Of a stretch of 64,000 nucleotides of DNA, positions 37,922 to 47,275 are shown in pieces. The DNA is from Microcoleus sp. bin38.metabat.b11b12b14.051 (GTDB taxonomy: Bacteria > Cyanobacteriota > Cyanobacteriia > Cyanobacteriales > Microcoleaceae): the NCBI RefSeq assembly GCF_013299165.1, contig NZ_JAAFKD010000018.1:1-64000 (forward strand), written 5' to 3'. The notes beneath the pieces are model-generated. The model worked only from the letters and a program-made list of their open reading frames with translations. It did no database searches and was not told the DNA's origin. The translations under genes and the position numbers were made by a program. Numbering within the stretch: position 1 is the first letter of the stretch; each line of letters opens with the position of its first letter.

Positions 37922-38500
37922 GAAACCGGGTTTTTTCCGAAATTTAGGGCGACAACCAAGTATACGCGTGAAAAACCCGGTTTCTGGCCACCTCGTTGAG
38001 CTCAAAGAAACCGGGTTTTTTCCGAGATTTAGCATGACAACGAATTATACGCGTGAAAAACCCGGTTTCTGGCCACCTCGTTGAGCTCAAAGAAACCGGG
38101 TTTTTTCCGAAATTTAGCATGACAACGAAGTATACGCGTGAAAAACCCGGTTTCTGGGCACCTCGTTGAGCTCAAAGAAACCGGGTTTTTTAGTAGATTG
38201 AGGGCGACAACGAAGTATTTCGTAAAAACCCGGTTTCTGGCCACCTCGTTGAGCTCAAAGAAACCGGGTTTTTTACGAAATTTAGCATGACAACGAATTA
38301 TACGCGTGAAAAACCCGGTTTCTGGCCACCTCGTTGAGTTCAAAGAAACCGGGTTTTTTACGAGATTTAGCATGACAACGAAGTATACGCGTGAAAAACC
38401 CGGTTTCTGGGCACCTCGTTGAGCTCAAAGAAACCGGGTTTTTTAGTAGATTGAGGGCGACAACGAAGTATTTCGGAAAAACCCAGTTTCTAGTCGCCCT
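37922..38500. repeat. 85-bp tandem array, 7 copies, between convergent genes
   Basis: Units begin (GAAACCGGG) at 37922, 38007, 38092, 38177, 38260, 38345 and 38430: spacing 85, 85, 85, 83, 85, 85. Each holds AAACCGGGTTTTTT and AAAAACCCGGTTTCT separated by ~40 bases, so every unit is a hairpin. The array fills the gap between the S4 gene and the SDR gene and overlaps the SDR stop. The minus-strand frame across it (38029-38373) is the repeat in shifting phase, not a protein. Confidence 0.95.
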
Positions 38501-39284
38501 ACCCTTTACTCATAAACAGCTTTGCTACCGAGTTTACCAAAAGTTGTCGCGGCATGAATCGAGGCATATTTACAATTATTTTATTGAGAAATCCGCCAGT
38601 CACGACATTAGACTGTTTTTTGTCTAAAGCTTTGAGTGCATCTCGGACAACTTCATCAGCAGAAACGAGTTTTTGTCCGCTGCTGGATGCCAAACCAGGG
38701 GGGAATTCGGCTGCTGTGAAAAAGTCCGATTCTGTGGGGCCCGCACAAACGGCTAAAACGCGAATTCCTAAATCTTTGTTTTCCGCCCAAAGTGCCTCGC
38801 TAAAACTCAACACAAAGGCTTTGGTTGCGGCGTAAATTGATAAGTAAGGCATTGGTTGAAAGGCTGCAATAGAAGCAACATTGATGATACTTCCCGATCG
38901 CCTTTCTCGCATTCCTGACAAAAATAAGTGCGACAGCTCAACTAATGCTACAATGTTGAGTTGAATTATTTCTACTTGTTTGGCCAGCGGGCGATCGGCA
39001 AAAGCACCGTAATCGCCAAAACCCGCATTATTCACCAACAAATCAACCGTCCAACCTTTTTGCACAACCGCATCAAATACAGCAGTTGTGGCTCCTGGTG
39101 CGGTCAAATCTTGAACGATAATTTCGACCAAAACCTTGAATTCCTGTTGCAGTTGAGCAGCTAGCTGCTGCATTTTGGCTTCCGAGCGAGCTACCAAAAT
39201 TAGATTGTGCTGGCGTTTGGCTAATTCGACAGCAAAGGCTGCACCTATTCCGCCAGAAGCACCGGTGATTAAAGCAGTTGGCAT
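38499..39284 (-). CDS. Short-chain dehydrogenase/reductase
   Basis: 261 residues with GASGGIGAAFA (NAD(P) loop, ~8-18), NNAGFGDYG, catalytic Ser in INVASIAAF and Tyr-x3-Lys (YAATK). The C-terminal NMPRFMPRQLLVNSVAKLF is typical of the classical DltE-like SDRs (SDR family of uncertain substrate). Substrate not predictable. Start ATG 39284. Divergent from the membrane protein gene at 39382. Confidence 0.88.
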   Translation of the reverse strand: MPTALITGASGGIGAAFAVELAKRQHNLILVARSEAKMQQLAAQLQQEFKVLVEIIVQDLTAPGATTAVFDAVVQKGWTVDLLVNNAGFGDYGAFADRPLAKQVEIIQLNIVALVELSHLFLSGMRERRSGSIINVASIAAFQPMPYLSIYAATKAFVLSFSEALWAENKDLGIRVLAVCAGPTESDFFTAAEFPPGLASSSGQKLVSADEVVRDALKALDKKQSNVVTGGFLNKIIVNMPRFMPRQLLVNSVAKLFMSKG

Positions 39285-39381
39285 GAACTTAATTTTGATT
39301 ATTCGATCGCGTCTTTAGATATTTTAACAATTATTTGGTCGAGCAGGCTGTAGAATTATTAAAAGGGCAGAGGTGAGTTTT

Positions 39382-40719
39382 ATGGGCCGTCTTAGCGATC
39401 GAGCTTTTGACATTTTGCGGGCGGAAGTTGACAAGTGCGCGGCTGAAGATGCTATAGCGGGTACAGTTTACCGGGGGATGGTAATCAAGCGGTTGGAGAA
39501 ATTGCGATCGCAAAACGGTACTTTCGCATCCACAGAAGAAATCCGCGATACCTTTAAAGACGAATTTCCAAAATTCAGCGAACAAGCTCTGAAAGCTGCT
39601 GTCGAAGCCAACCAGCCGCCCGGATTGTTCAATAAAATCATCTTGGCTGGCGGTTTGCTGGGTGGCGCAGCCGGGATAATTTGGCTGATTAACCTGCCTT
39701 TCCCGATGATTCGCTGGCCCGTGGCGAACACCATGCCGATATTGCTGTTGCCCAGCTTTATCAGTATGGATTACGATTACCGACAGGCGATCGCCCTTGT
39801 GGAACAATCCGATCAACTGGTTAACAAAGCTACTGCTGCGGCAGATTTCGACTTGGGCGAAAGTAAAGTCAAACAAGCCCAAAAACACCTCGATGCTTTA
39901 CCAGTGTGGTTCCTCGGCTACTATCCACAAACTTACTGCTCTTTTTCCGGTTGCACTTGGCGCTTTACAGTCGATGAATTTCAAGCAGCCCGCAAAAATA
40001 TCGGGCGGATGGATGCTCAAATTTTTCAGCAAAAAAATGCTTTTATTGAGTTAAATAGAGTCGAAGAAAGTCTCAAGGCGGCGAAACAGCAGTACCAGCA
40101 AGGAAAAACTGCCGCCGACAGGCAAAAAGCGACGGCAAATTGGCAAAGTGCGATCGATTTACTCAACCAAATTCCCGCCGAAACCCTCGCCGGAAAAACC
40201 GCTAAGCAAAAACTGCAAGCAGCAGAAAGAGACTTTCAAGCAATGGGAGGAATCGCCACCGGTTCCGTGCGCGCCGACAACTTAATCGAAGCAGCTAAAG
40301 AATTTGCTCTTTCCGCCGCCGTCGCCTCCCAAAAACCGCCGCATCCAGCCGCCCAATGGGAGCAAATAGCAGGATTGTGGACAGAAGGAATTAACCGATT
40401 GAAAATGGTTCCTCTGGATAATCCGGGCTATCTCGATGCTCAAACTAAACTCGCTGAATATCAGAAAAATCTCGGAATTTCTCAGATTAGACTGCAAGCA
40501 GAAAAGGATTCTGAAAAAGCTTTTATCGAAGCTAAAAGCTTGTTTGCAAGTTTGCAAAATAACTTAAATTCTCCCAGTCAAAAAGCCAGTAACTCCCTCG
40601 GTCAATTGCAGCAAATTATCAATCAATTAGAATCGGTGAAACCTGGAACAACTGTTTATCCCGAATCTCAAAAATGGCTGCAATCTGCTCGGAAAAAACA
40701 GCAAGAATGGCAAAAATAA
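39382..40719 (+). CDS. Membrane protein with coiled-coil and AQxxLxxW-type repeats
   Basis: 445 residues from ATG 39382, preceded by AGAGGTGA; GTG 39373 is possible. A soluble helical head (~1-80), one or two membrane helices (~84-125), then long charged helices with repeated segments such as IPAETLAGKTAKQKLQAAE, VPLDNPGYLDAQTKLAEYQ and VKPGTTVYPESQKWLQSA. These units resemble those at the C-terminus of the pseudo-caspase (9218), which suggests a shared protein-interaction module. No enzymatic motif. Confidence 0.75.
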   Translation: MGRLSDRAFDILRAEVDKCAAEDAIAGTVYRGMVIKRLEKLRSQNGTFASTEEIRDTFKDEFPKFSEQALKAAVEANQPPGLFNKIILAGGLLGGAAGIIWLINLPFPMIRWPVANTMPILLLPSFISMDYDYRQAIALVEQSDQLVNKATAAADFDLGESKVKQAQKHLDALPVWFLGYYPQTYCSFSGCTWRFTVDEFQAARKNIGRMDAQIFQQKNAFIELNRVEESLKAAKQQYQQGKTAADRQKATANWQSAIDLLNQIPAETLAGKTAKQKLQAAERDFQAMGGIATGSVRADNLIEAAKEFALSAAVASQKPPHPAAQWEQIAGLWTEGINRLKMVPLDNPGYLDAQTKLAEYQKNLGISQIRLQAEKDSEKAFIEAKSLFASLQNNLNSPSQKASNSLGQLQQIINQLESVKPGTTVYPESQKWLQSARKKQQEWQK

Positions 40720-40726
40720 TTAAATA

Positions 40727-40915
40727 GTAGTAGGTTTGTAGTGAGGACTTTAGTCCTGATTTCTGCGGACGCCAGGACGCACTACGAACGAATCTGATTG
40801 CCCTTAATCGAGTCCTGATTTTTGCGGACGCCAGGACGCACTACGAACCGATAAGATTAGTTTGTAGTGAGGACTTTAGTCCTTCATGAATGCGGACTCA
40901 AGTCCGCACTACGAA
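40727..40915. repeat. Cluster of partial GTTCGTAGT-family palindromes
   Basis: At least four half-copies (GTAGTGAGGACTTTAGTCC, GCGGACGCCAGGACGCACTACGAAC twice, GCGGACTCAAGTCCGCACTACG) occur in 190 bp. The rest of the 512-bp gap (40916-41231) contains no gene; a TTGACAG-type array in opposite orientation (CAACTGT) sits at 41188-41220. Confidence 0.85.
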
Positions 40916-41231
40916 CGAATCTGATTGCGGTTAATGGAGCGGACATCATAGCAGAGAATTTGTACTCGCGCACCACGCAAAATCAAGGTGTATCACGATT
41001 GAAATATTTAACGCTACGATCGCATTTCTGCACTGTCACACACCCTACCTTAAAATTGCTAGGTTCTCACAACTAACGGCGGATCAGTCGCAAAGCTCGA
41101 TCGCAATACCGCATCGGGCACCGACGGAAATAACCTCATGAATAAAAAATAGATCCGTTACAGATAAATGCTTTGATTCCCATACTTAACTGTCAACTGT
41201 CAACTGTCAACTGTCAACTGCTATATATCGA

Positions 41232-41468
41232 TTACCAAGTAGGATCGACATACAGATTAATTGTAACTTGCTTTTTCCCGGAAGGAATGCCGGAAATACA
41301 AGCACAAATCGTATCTCCGCCGTCAATTTCTACTTCGCAAGCGTGACAAGAACCCATCATACAACCAGTAGGAATAGAAACCCCTGCACGTTTTGCAACA
41401 TCTAGCAACAGCTCTCCCGGTTCTGCTTCCACTGTCACATTATCTGGTAAAAAAACAATCTTTGTCAT
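41232..41468 (-). CDS. Short 2Fe-2S ferredoxin-like protein
   Basis: 78 residues with C36, C41 and C44 (CMMGSCHAC, plant-type CX4CX2C) and C55/C57 as the likely fourth ligand. The spacing from the third to fourth cysteine is only 10-12 residues, much shorter than in PetF, and the length is about 20 residues short. It probably is a specialised redox protein, not the main photosynthetic ferredoxin. Located downstream of the cobQ gene across a repeat block, same strand. Confidence 0.85.
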   Translation of the reverse strand: MTKIVFLPDNVTVEAEPGELLLDVAKRAGVSIPTGCMMGSCHACEVEIDGGDTICACISGIPSGKKQVTINLYVDPTW

Positions 41469-41517
41469 TTAATTTTTACTCCTGATATAATACCATTTTT
41501 TCAAAGGTTTTCTAGGC

Positions 41518-41910
41518 AAGTATCTAAAGTTACTTTACACGAAAAACACAGGTGCGTCGCTATGAGATTGTCGGTGTTTAGCTAGGGATTGTTCGTGGCG
41601 ACGCACTCTACGACTTTGATCTACTACGCAAATATCTAAAGTTGCTTTACATGAAAATTACAGGTGCGTCGCTATGAGATTGTCGGTGTTTAGCTAGGGA
41701 TTGTTCGTGGCGACGCACCCTACGACTTCGATCAACTGTCTACACAGGAAAAGCACAGGTGCGGATCTGTGAGATTGTCGCTATTTAGGTAGGGATTTTT
41801 CGCAGAGCGATGCACCCTACGACTTCGATCAACTATTTGCAATGTGCGGAGCTGTGAAAATTTCGATATTTAATTAGGGATTTTTCGCAGAGGGACGCAG
41901 CCTAGGGCTG
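41518..41910. repeat. GGTGCGTCGCTATGAG palindrome family, four diverging copies
   Basis: Four consecutive units of about 85-115 bp each contain GTGCGTCGCTATGAGATTGTCG and a complementary GACGCACCCTACGACTT-like end. The first two are nearly identical; the third and fourth have drifted. Related copies lie at 24199, 46979 and 50444-50808. A CTAATGA heptamer run follows at 41912-41936 just before the cobQ stop. Confidence 0.85.
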
Positions 41911-41942
41911 ATGACTAATGACTAATGACTAATGACTTCTTT

Positions 41943-43409
41943 TTAACCTAAAATATGCTTGATATCTAAATGCTTTTCCACTGTGTCTGCGAGAGTTTCT
42001 AACAGAGTTTCTCGGTGCTCCCGGTAATTCGGAATACCAGTGGGTAAGGCGCGGAGTCCTCGCTGTTGCCGCAAGTGATTTAACCAAGCCCGCCGCCAAG
42101 CTCCATTATCAAAAATGCCGTGCAGGTAGGTGCCCCAAACTGACTGAGAAGTGTTGACCATTCCTAAGCTCGGATCGTCAAATAGGGGTTGAGTCAAATC
42201 AGACTCCATCATTTGCGTTCTTCCTTGATGAATTTCGTAACCTGCAACTGGTAAACCTGGTTGAGGATAGTTAGATGTTACGATTCTTTGGCGGGCAATT
42301 TTATTCGGGGCGATCGCAGTTTTCACCGGCAGCAATCCCAATCCTTCAAATTCTCCCTGTTCTCCCTCAAGCCCTTCTCTATCGCTGATACTTTCTCCTA
42401 GCATCTGAAAGCCGCCGCAAACTCCCATCACTGTACCGCCAGCTACTAAGTAATTTTTAATAGCTTCTGCCATCCCAGTTTGGCGCAGTACGTGCAAATC
42501 GGAAATGGTAGTTTTAGAACCTGGTAAAATCACGGCGTCTGGATGGCCTAACTGCTCTTTGGGGCTGATATATTTGACTGTGACGGTGGTTTCCGACTCT
42601 AGGGGGTCAAAGTCGGTAAAATTGGAAATTCGGGGCAAGCGGATGACGGAAATATTCAGGTCGGTTTGAGAATTGGGAGAACGCCGATCGAGTAAATCGA
42701 GAGAATCTTCGGAGGGAAACACTTCGTCTATCCAAGGAATCACCCCAACTACCGGGATTCCCGTCCTTTCTTCCAGCCAAGTCAGCCCCGGATCTAAGAT
42801 TGATTTTTGTCCTCGGAACTTATTAATGATGAATCCTTTAATTAAAGCTCGTTCGTCTGGATCGAGCAATTCCAAAGTGCCGATGATGTGAGCGAATGCG
42901 CCACCGCGATCGATATCAACGACTAGCAAAGTCCGAGCATTCAAATGTTTTGCTACCCGCATATTTGTTAAATCGCGGTGTTTGAGATTGATTTCTGCGG
43001 GGCTGCCGGCTCCTTCGCACACAATCATGTCAAATTCTTGCTTGAGAAATTCTAAAGATTCCCGAATAGCTTGCCAGCCGATATCAAAATACTGCTCGTA
43101 ATATTGAGTTGCTCGCACGTTGGCGATCGCCCGCCCCTTGACAATCAATTGAGAAGTCATGTCTCCTTGCGGTTTGAGCAAAATCGGATTCATTTCTACC
43201 CAAGGTGCGACGCCCGCAGCCCAAGCTTGCACTGCTTGAGCGTAGCCAATCTCTCCGCCAGCAGCGGTGACATAGGAATTCAGTGCCATATTCTGACCTT
43301 TAAACGGAGTTACCCGCCAGCCGCGTCGAGCAAAGATGCGACACAATGCTGCAACCAGTAAAGATTTTCCTGCGTGAGATGTTGTTCCCACGACCATAAT
43401 TGCTTTCAT
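41943..43409 (-). CDS. cobQ: Cobyric acid synthase
   Basis: 488 residues. The N-terminal dethiobiotin-synthetase-like ATPase has a GTTSHAGKS P-loop (~8-16) and the PFKGQNMALNSYVT motif; the C-terminal class I glutaminase has GVCGGFQML with nucleophile C331 and GTYLHGIFD for the histidine. It amidates four side chains of adenosylcobyrinate a,c-diamide in cobalamin synthesis. Start ATG 43409; a heptamer array begins ten bases upstream. No other cobalamin gene is nearby. Confidence 0.95.
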   Translation of the reverse strand: MKAIMVVGTTSHAGKSLLVAALCRIFARRGWRVTPFKGQNMALNSYVTAAGGEIGYAQAVQAWAAGVAPWVEMNPILLKPQGDMTSQLIVKGRAIANVRATQYYEQYFDIGWQAIRESLEFLKQEFDMIVCEGAGSPAEINLKHRDLTNMRVAKHLNARTLLVVDIDRGGAFAHIIGTLELLDPDERALIKGFIINKFRGQKSILDPGLTWLEERTGIPVVGVIPWIDEVFPSEDSLDLLDRRSPNSQTDLNISVIRLPRISNFTDFDPLESETTVTVKYISPKEQLGHPDAVILPGSKTTISDLHVLRQTGMAEAIKNYLVAGGTVMGVCGGFQMLGESISDREGLEGEQGEFEGLGLLPVKTAIAPNKIARQRIVTSNYPQPGLPVAGYEIHQGRTQMMESDLTQPLFDDPSLGMVNTSQSVWGTYLHGIFDNGAWRRAWLNHLRQQRGLRALPTGIPNYREHRETLLETLADTVEKHLDIKHILG

Positions 43410-43418
43410 AATATTTAG

Positions 43419-43640
43419 GAAGAAGGAAGAAGGAAGAAGGAAGAAGGCAGAAGGAAGAAGGAAGAAGGCAGAAGGAAGAAGGCAGAAGGAAGAAGGAAGA
43501 AGGCAGAAGGAAGAAGGAAGAAGGAAGAAGGCAGAAGGCAGAAGGAAGAAGGAAGAAGGAAGAAGGAAGAAGGAAGAAGAAAGAATGTAAAAGGCAGAAG
43601 ATAAAAGGCAGAAGGAAGAAGAAAGAAAGAAGAATGTAAA
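43419..43640. repeat. AGGAAGA/AGGCAGA heptamer array (about 30 units)
   Basis: Purine-rich array with 7-base period, AGGAAGA and AGGCAGA alternating irregularly, ending in degenerate units. It lies immediately upstream of the cobQ start. At 43668-43755 a diverged copy of the 85-bp AAACCGGG element follows. The rest of the gap to 43832 has no gene. Confidence 0.95.
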
Positions 43641-43832
43641 AGTAAGGATTTACGGGATTACAAAATTCGACCAAAGAAACGGTTTTTTTACTGAGTATGC
43701 GGGTGGCAACGAATTATTTCTTTTTGGGAAAACCAGGTTTCTCGCCACCCGCGCCTAAGTCCTAAAAGGAAGACGGAAGAAGGTAGAAGGCAGAATTTTT
43801 TAAATTCTGGTTTCTACCTTTTACTTTTTGTC

Positions 43833-45401
43833 TCAAGATGACGGTCGATCTTCGTCTGATACATTCTCAGACTTGGATTCAGCGGCCTGTTTAGCTGATT
43901 CTGCTAAATCGGGCTGTTCTCGATCAGGAGAGAGTTTTTGATCTGTGGATTCGATCGAGATTGTTGATACTGAAATTGTTTCTACCTGCACGCTCAACCC
44001 AGGTTGTCCCGGTATTTCTATCTCTACAGGCGGTTCTGAAACAATTTCCACCACAGTCATTTCTATAGATGTTGGGGGAGCTTCTGGTTCGGTTTCCGTT
44101 ACCCCTGCTGCTGGTTTCGGTTCCTCTGCTGCGGGCGCAGTTGTGTCTCCAGCCAAGGGCGCTGTCTCGCGATCGGCGATCGAGCCATCTAAAATCGCAG
44201 TTTCCTCTTTTTTAACAAAACTACTAGCGATTTCGGCCGCCATCAAATCGGCCATTGCTTCAACATCGCTGGGAAACGGCACTCCTTGACGGCTTTCTAC
44301 AGCGGTGTTGCTGGTTTCGGCTGCCGCTTCTCGGGCGGCCTGGGCTAGTTCAGATTCGAGAATCAGGTCGATATCCGGTACTGGAATTGCCACTATTTTA
44401 GATTCAGGGGCGATCGGCTCGGGAGTCGCTGGGGGTGTTGGCTTTGTCTGGGGAGTTGCATCAGACTTGTTTTTAGCCGCACCCCGTCCCAACATACCGC
44501 CGAGACTATTTTTGAGATTGTCGAACAAAGTTCCGAAACCGCCTGATTTTTTAGCTGTTTTAGCAGCAGTTGAATTTGCTGCTGGGGCTGCTGGGGCTGC
44601 TGGGGCTGTCTCCGCTGGAGTTGGGGAAGTAGCAGCAGGCTGGGACTCTTTCGCCTTCGCCCTCCACATCAAGTCAAAATCATCGTCTTCTGGATCGTTT
44701 TGAGTTTGTGGCTGAGCCTCTGCTGGCTCCACTGTTGCTGCGGAGCCAATTTCTAACTTTTCTAGAGGTAGGGGTAGAGGTAGAGGAGTGAAGCTGGCTG
44801 CTGGTGGTGGTGCTGGGGGTTCGGAAGTCTCCACAGCAGCAATTTCGACTGGAAAAACGGGTATTTCTGCGATTGCGGGTGCTTTGGCGTCGAGAGTTGT
44901 CAACTCAGGGCCGATCGCACTTTCGGCAATAATTTCTGCGATTGAGGGAGCCGCCGCTGGTGAAGCGGGCTTTACCTCGCCCTGATTCACAGGTGCTGGG
45001 ACAGCATCAGCTTTTGGTTTGGGCGATCGAACAAACTTCGGTTTTTTCGCTGCGGGCTCTTGTTTCTTATTACCAAACAAACCTGAGAGCGGTGCGCCCA
45101 CCGCCCCGGCCAAATTCGCCGCCTGAGGAATCGGCGTTTGCTGAGCGAGTGGCGTCACCAGCCTTCGCAAAGTCAAAGTTTCCCAAGCAAACCAGCCCAG
45201 CAGAGCCACGCCCGCCATTTGACCAAGCAGGAGAGCACCGGTAATTCGCCCCGCGCAAGTCCATAAAATTAACGCATAAAAAAGTCCTATCCCGCTCCAG
45301 GTAAAATCACTTTTGCGGTGAACTTCTGGAAAAAAGAAGGCAGCCATGTAAATACTGAAGCTGCCCAGACCGACCGCCAACGCCAGAATGTATGCAAGCA
45401 T
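43833..45401 (-). CDS. Ycf66-family protein with long Pro/Ala-rich C-terminal extension
   Basis: The first ~85 residues contain the Ycf66 membrane region: three hydrophobic helices (LAYILALAVGLGSFSIYM, GLFYALILWTCAG, ITGALLLGQMAGVALLGWFAWE) ending LRRLVTPLAQQ. Thereafter ~430 residues of Ala, Pro, Glu and Lys-rich low-complexity sequence with no fold signature, much longer than usual Ycf66 proteins. Ycf66 has been linked to thylakoid/photosystem function, not defined. Start ATG 45401. The frames antisense to the tail are composition shadows. Confidence 0.85.
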   Translation of the reverse strand: MLAYILALAVGLGSFSIYMAAFFFPEVHRKSDFTWSGIGLFYALILWTCAGRITGALLLGQMAGVALLGWFAWETLTLRRLVTPLAQQTPIPQAANLAGAVGAPLSGLFGNKKQEPAAKKPKFVRSPKPKADAVPAPVNQGEVKPASPAAAPSIAEIIAESAIGPELTTLDAKAPAIAEIPVFPVEIAAVETSEPPAPPPAASFTPLPLPLPLEKLEIGSAATVEPAEAQPQTQNDPEDDDFDLMWRAKAKESQPAATSPTPAETAPAAPAAPAANSTAAKTAKKSGGFGTLFDNLKNSLGGMLGRGAAKNKSDATPQTKPTPPATPEPIAPESKIVAIPVPDIDLILESELAQAAREAAAETSNTAVESRQGVPFPSDVEAMADLMAAEIASSFVKKEETAILDGSIADRETAPLAGDTTAPAAEEPKPAAGVTETEPEAPPTSIEMTVVEIVSEPPVEIEIPGQPGLSVQVETISVSTISIESTDQKLSPDREQPDLAESAKQAAESKSENVSDEDRPSS

Positions 45402-45797
45402 CTTGTCGGTACCTCCGCTGTGTCAAATAACTTCTACGCGCTAATTCTACCTTTGTAAGACACTCAACGGCTTCTTTCTCAAGGACAATTCCGGATTTGG
45501 AAAGAACTTCGGTACAGGATTTTGTACCAAATGTAACGGATTTACAGGATTTAACGCTACAAGTCACAGGAAAAAAGCAAAAAAGAACAATCAACAAGTC
45601 CGAGCAAATATTTCCCCCTCATCCCCCTCACCCCTTCTTTCCCTCACCCCTTCTCCCTCTCCTCCTCACCCTCTCATCGATCGTGATATCTATCACTTAA
45701 CTCTGTTGGTACGATCGCACCTGTGGCAGACGATGTTTTGTATCTTATAGGTGTAAGAGAATTTATGCCTTAGGGCATATGTATTGGAGACAGTACC
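45402..45797. other. Intergenic region
   Basis: A pyrimidine-rich patch (CCCCTCATCCCCCTCACCCC-like, 45611-45668) dominates; frames across it are artefacts. GGAG at 45786-45790 precedes the ATG of the next small gene. Confidence 0.5.
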
Positions 45798-45980
45798 ATG
45801 TTAGAAAAACTATTCTTAGCAGCGAGCTTAACCTTATTGGTTCAGATATTTGCCGGAGTCAGCACTGCCCCGAAATTACCGATGAATTTCGTTTTGCGAT
45901 CGAGCGATCGTCCGAGTGAAACCCTGAAACTTCCATTAGTTGCAGTACCTGCGGGCTTCAAGTCGGGCCTGGAATCCTAA
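45798..45980 (+). CDS. Candidate small exported protein (60 aa)
   Basis: ATG at 45798 is preceded by TTGGAGACAGTACC, a good ribosome site. The product begins LEKLFLAASLTLLVQIFAGVS, a plausible signal peptide or anchor, then ~40 polar residues. I do not recognise it. Flanked by long non-coding stretches on both sides; the good Shine-Dalgarno and signal-like N-terminus are the only arguments. Confidence 0.48.
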   Translation: MLEKLFLAASLTLLVQIFAGVSTAPKLPMNFVLRSSDRPSETLKLPLVAVPAGFKSGLES

Positions 45981-46475
45981 GTTCATGCGTGTCAAATAAT
46001 ACGTGGAAGTGCGATCGAAGGCAAGGCAGAGCCTGTCTAATATTTTTTTGAACCTGTGCTATTTTTTATTTGACGCTTCACAACTCATGACTTTGTAATC
46101 AAGACTGAACTCCTGATTAATATCGGCGAATAAGAACGGAAGTGCTTGCTACGAACCCTAGGTGAATAATCAGTAGCAGCTCCGATATTAATTGGCATCA
46201 CATACTCAACAAATCTCAACATTAGATTGTGCAGTAAAAATATTCAAACATTAAAAAAAATGTCTAACCTTGAGGAAACTATCGAAATAGATATATAATC
46301 GGTAGCGGTTAGTTTAACATTTTTTAATATCGGCACAAGCAGAAAGCAATCGCACTATCTGTTTTGCCCAGTCTTTTGCTTCCGGGACTATGTGAGCCGA
46401 AGCGTATTGATATATAATCGCCAGAGGAAACTCAAAGCTAATCAGCAAATTCACCGTTAAATCAAGGAAAAAAAA
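45981..46475. other. Intergenic region upstream of DUF6918-like gene
   Basis: About 495 bp without a gene. The word GATATATAATCG occurs twice (TATAAT at 46294-46299 and 46413-46418), each a possible -10 element for the next gene; the first has TTGAGG 18 bases upstream. Confidence 0.45.
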
Positions 46476-46913
46476 ATGGGACTTAGCGATATTCTATTGA
46501 ATGAAAACAAGAGAGACACTATTGTTGATGACTGTGTAAAGTTGATAGACAAACAAGTTGCAGCAGCGCCAGGATTGGGCGGGCTGGCTCTGAAAGCGGC
46601 CTACTCTACTGTCAAGGGGATACGGGCTGACTATTGCGCCCAAGTCGTCGATCAACTTTTGCCCGAAATCTCGATCGCGCTCGATCCAATGTGGGCTGAA
46701 GCAGTAAACAATGGCAGCCCAGTCGCATATCTGACAGAAAGAAAAACTCAAGTAGCAGATCAATTGCTCCAAATCAGTGACAAAAAAGCCGAAAATAGCA
46801 CAAGAGCAGTTGTTAAAGGCGCCTATGCCAAACTCCGCCCCTCAGCTAAGACTTACGTGGAAAACGGCATCCCAGATTTAGCCGAAATTATTAATAAACA
46901 TAGCGCGAGCTGA
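46476..46913 (+). CDS. DUF6918-like conserved protein
   Basis: 145 residues, all helical and soluble (GLSDILLNENKRDTIVDDCVKLID, LKAAYSTVKGIR, AYAKLRPSAKTYVENGIPDLAEII). The pattern matches small proteins known from actinobacteria and cyanobacteria that I recall as DUF6918; function unknown. Strong AAGGA ribosome site eight bases before ATG. Isolated. Confidence 0.7.
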   Translation: MGLSDILLNENKRDTIVDDCVKLIDKQVAAAPGLGGLALKAAYSTVKGIRADYCAQVVDQLLPEISIALDPMWAEAVNNGSPVAYLTERKTQVADQLLQISDKKAENSTRAVVKGAYAKLRPSAKTYVENGIPDLAEIINKHSAS

Positions 46914-46978
46914 TGTTGAATTGGTGGGGATTTCCCGCTTGAATAAATCTACTCGTTACCAGCACTTCCTGCTACAAC

Positions 46979-47275
46979 AACCGTAGGGTGCGTCGCTATG
47001 AAAATTCCTCGGATTCAAGAGACAATCTCATAGCGACGCACCAAACAAACAGGATTAGCTAAAAATACCTAAAAATTCGTTTATATAGCAATCGCCACAG
47101 CGGTGAGGACATAAATAACCTCATGAATAGAGCCTATAGCCCATAGCAGAAACCGTTTGATTTCCTTGACGAAGCAACTCTTCGACTTCGCTTTTCGCGC
47201 TCTTCTGTCAACTGTCAACCCCTCGACTCCGCGGGCGGGCTCTTCTGTCAACTGTCAACTGTCAACTGTCCACTG
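46979..47275. repeat. GGTGCGTCGC palindrome and TTGACAG heptamers next to the nicO stop
   Basis: A single palindrome copy (GTAGGGTGCGTCGCTATGA ... TCATAGCGACGCACC) lies at 46981-47043. From 47206 to 47275 CAACTGT heptamers (TTGACAG complement) run straight into the nicO stop codon at 47276, interrupted by a CCTCGACTCCGCGGGCGGGC segment that recurs at 50889-50908. Confidence 0.85.

Noticed and set aside
38029..38373. 114-codon minus-strand frame
   Set aside because: It is the 85-bp hairpin array read in shifting phase (85 is not divisible by three); no conserved protein pattern.
37922..38500. Possible CRISPR array
   Set aside because: The whole 85-bp unit is conserved, so there are no unique spacers.
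43300..43674. Minus-strand frame of Leu/Pro/Ser/Phe repeats
   Set aside because: Translation of the AGGAAGA/AGGCAGA array; low complexity and overlaps cobQ start.
43945..45244. Plus-strand frames over the Ycf66 tail
   Set aside because: GC-rich low-complexity coding on the opposite strand explains them.
45497..45700. 67-codon plus-strand frame
   Set aside because: Runs through a C/T-rich low-complexity patch.
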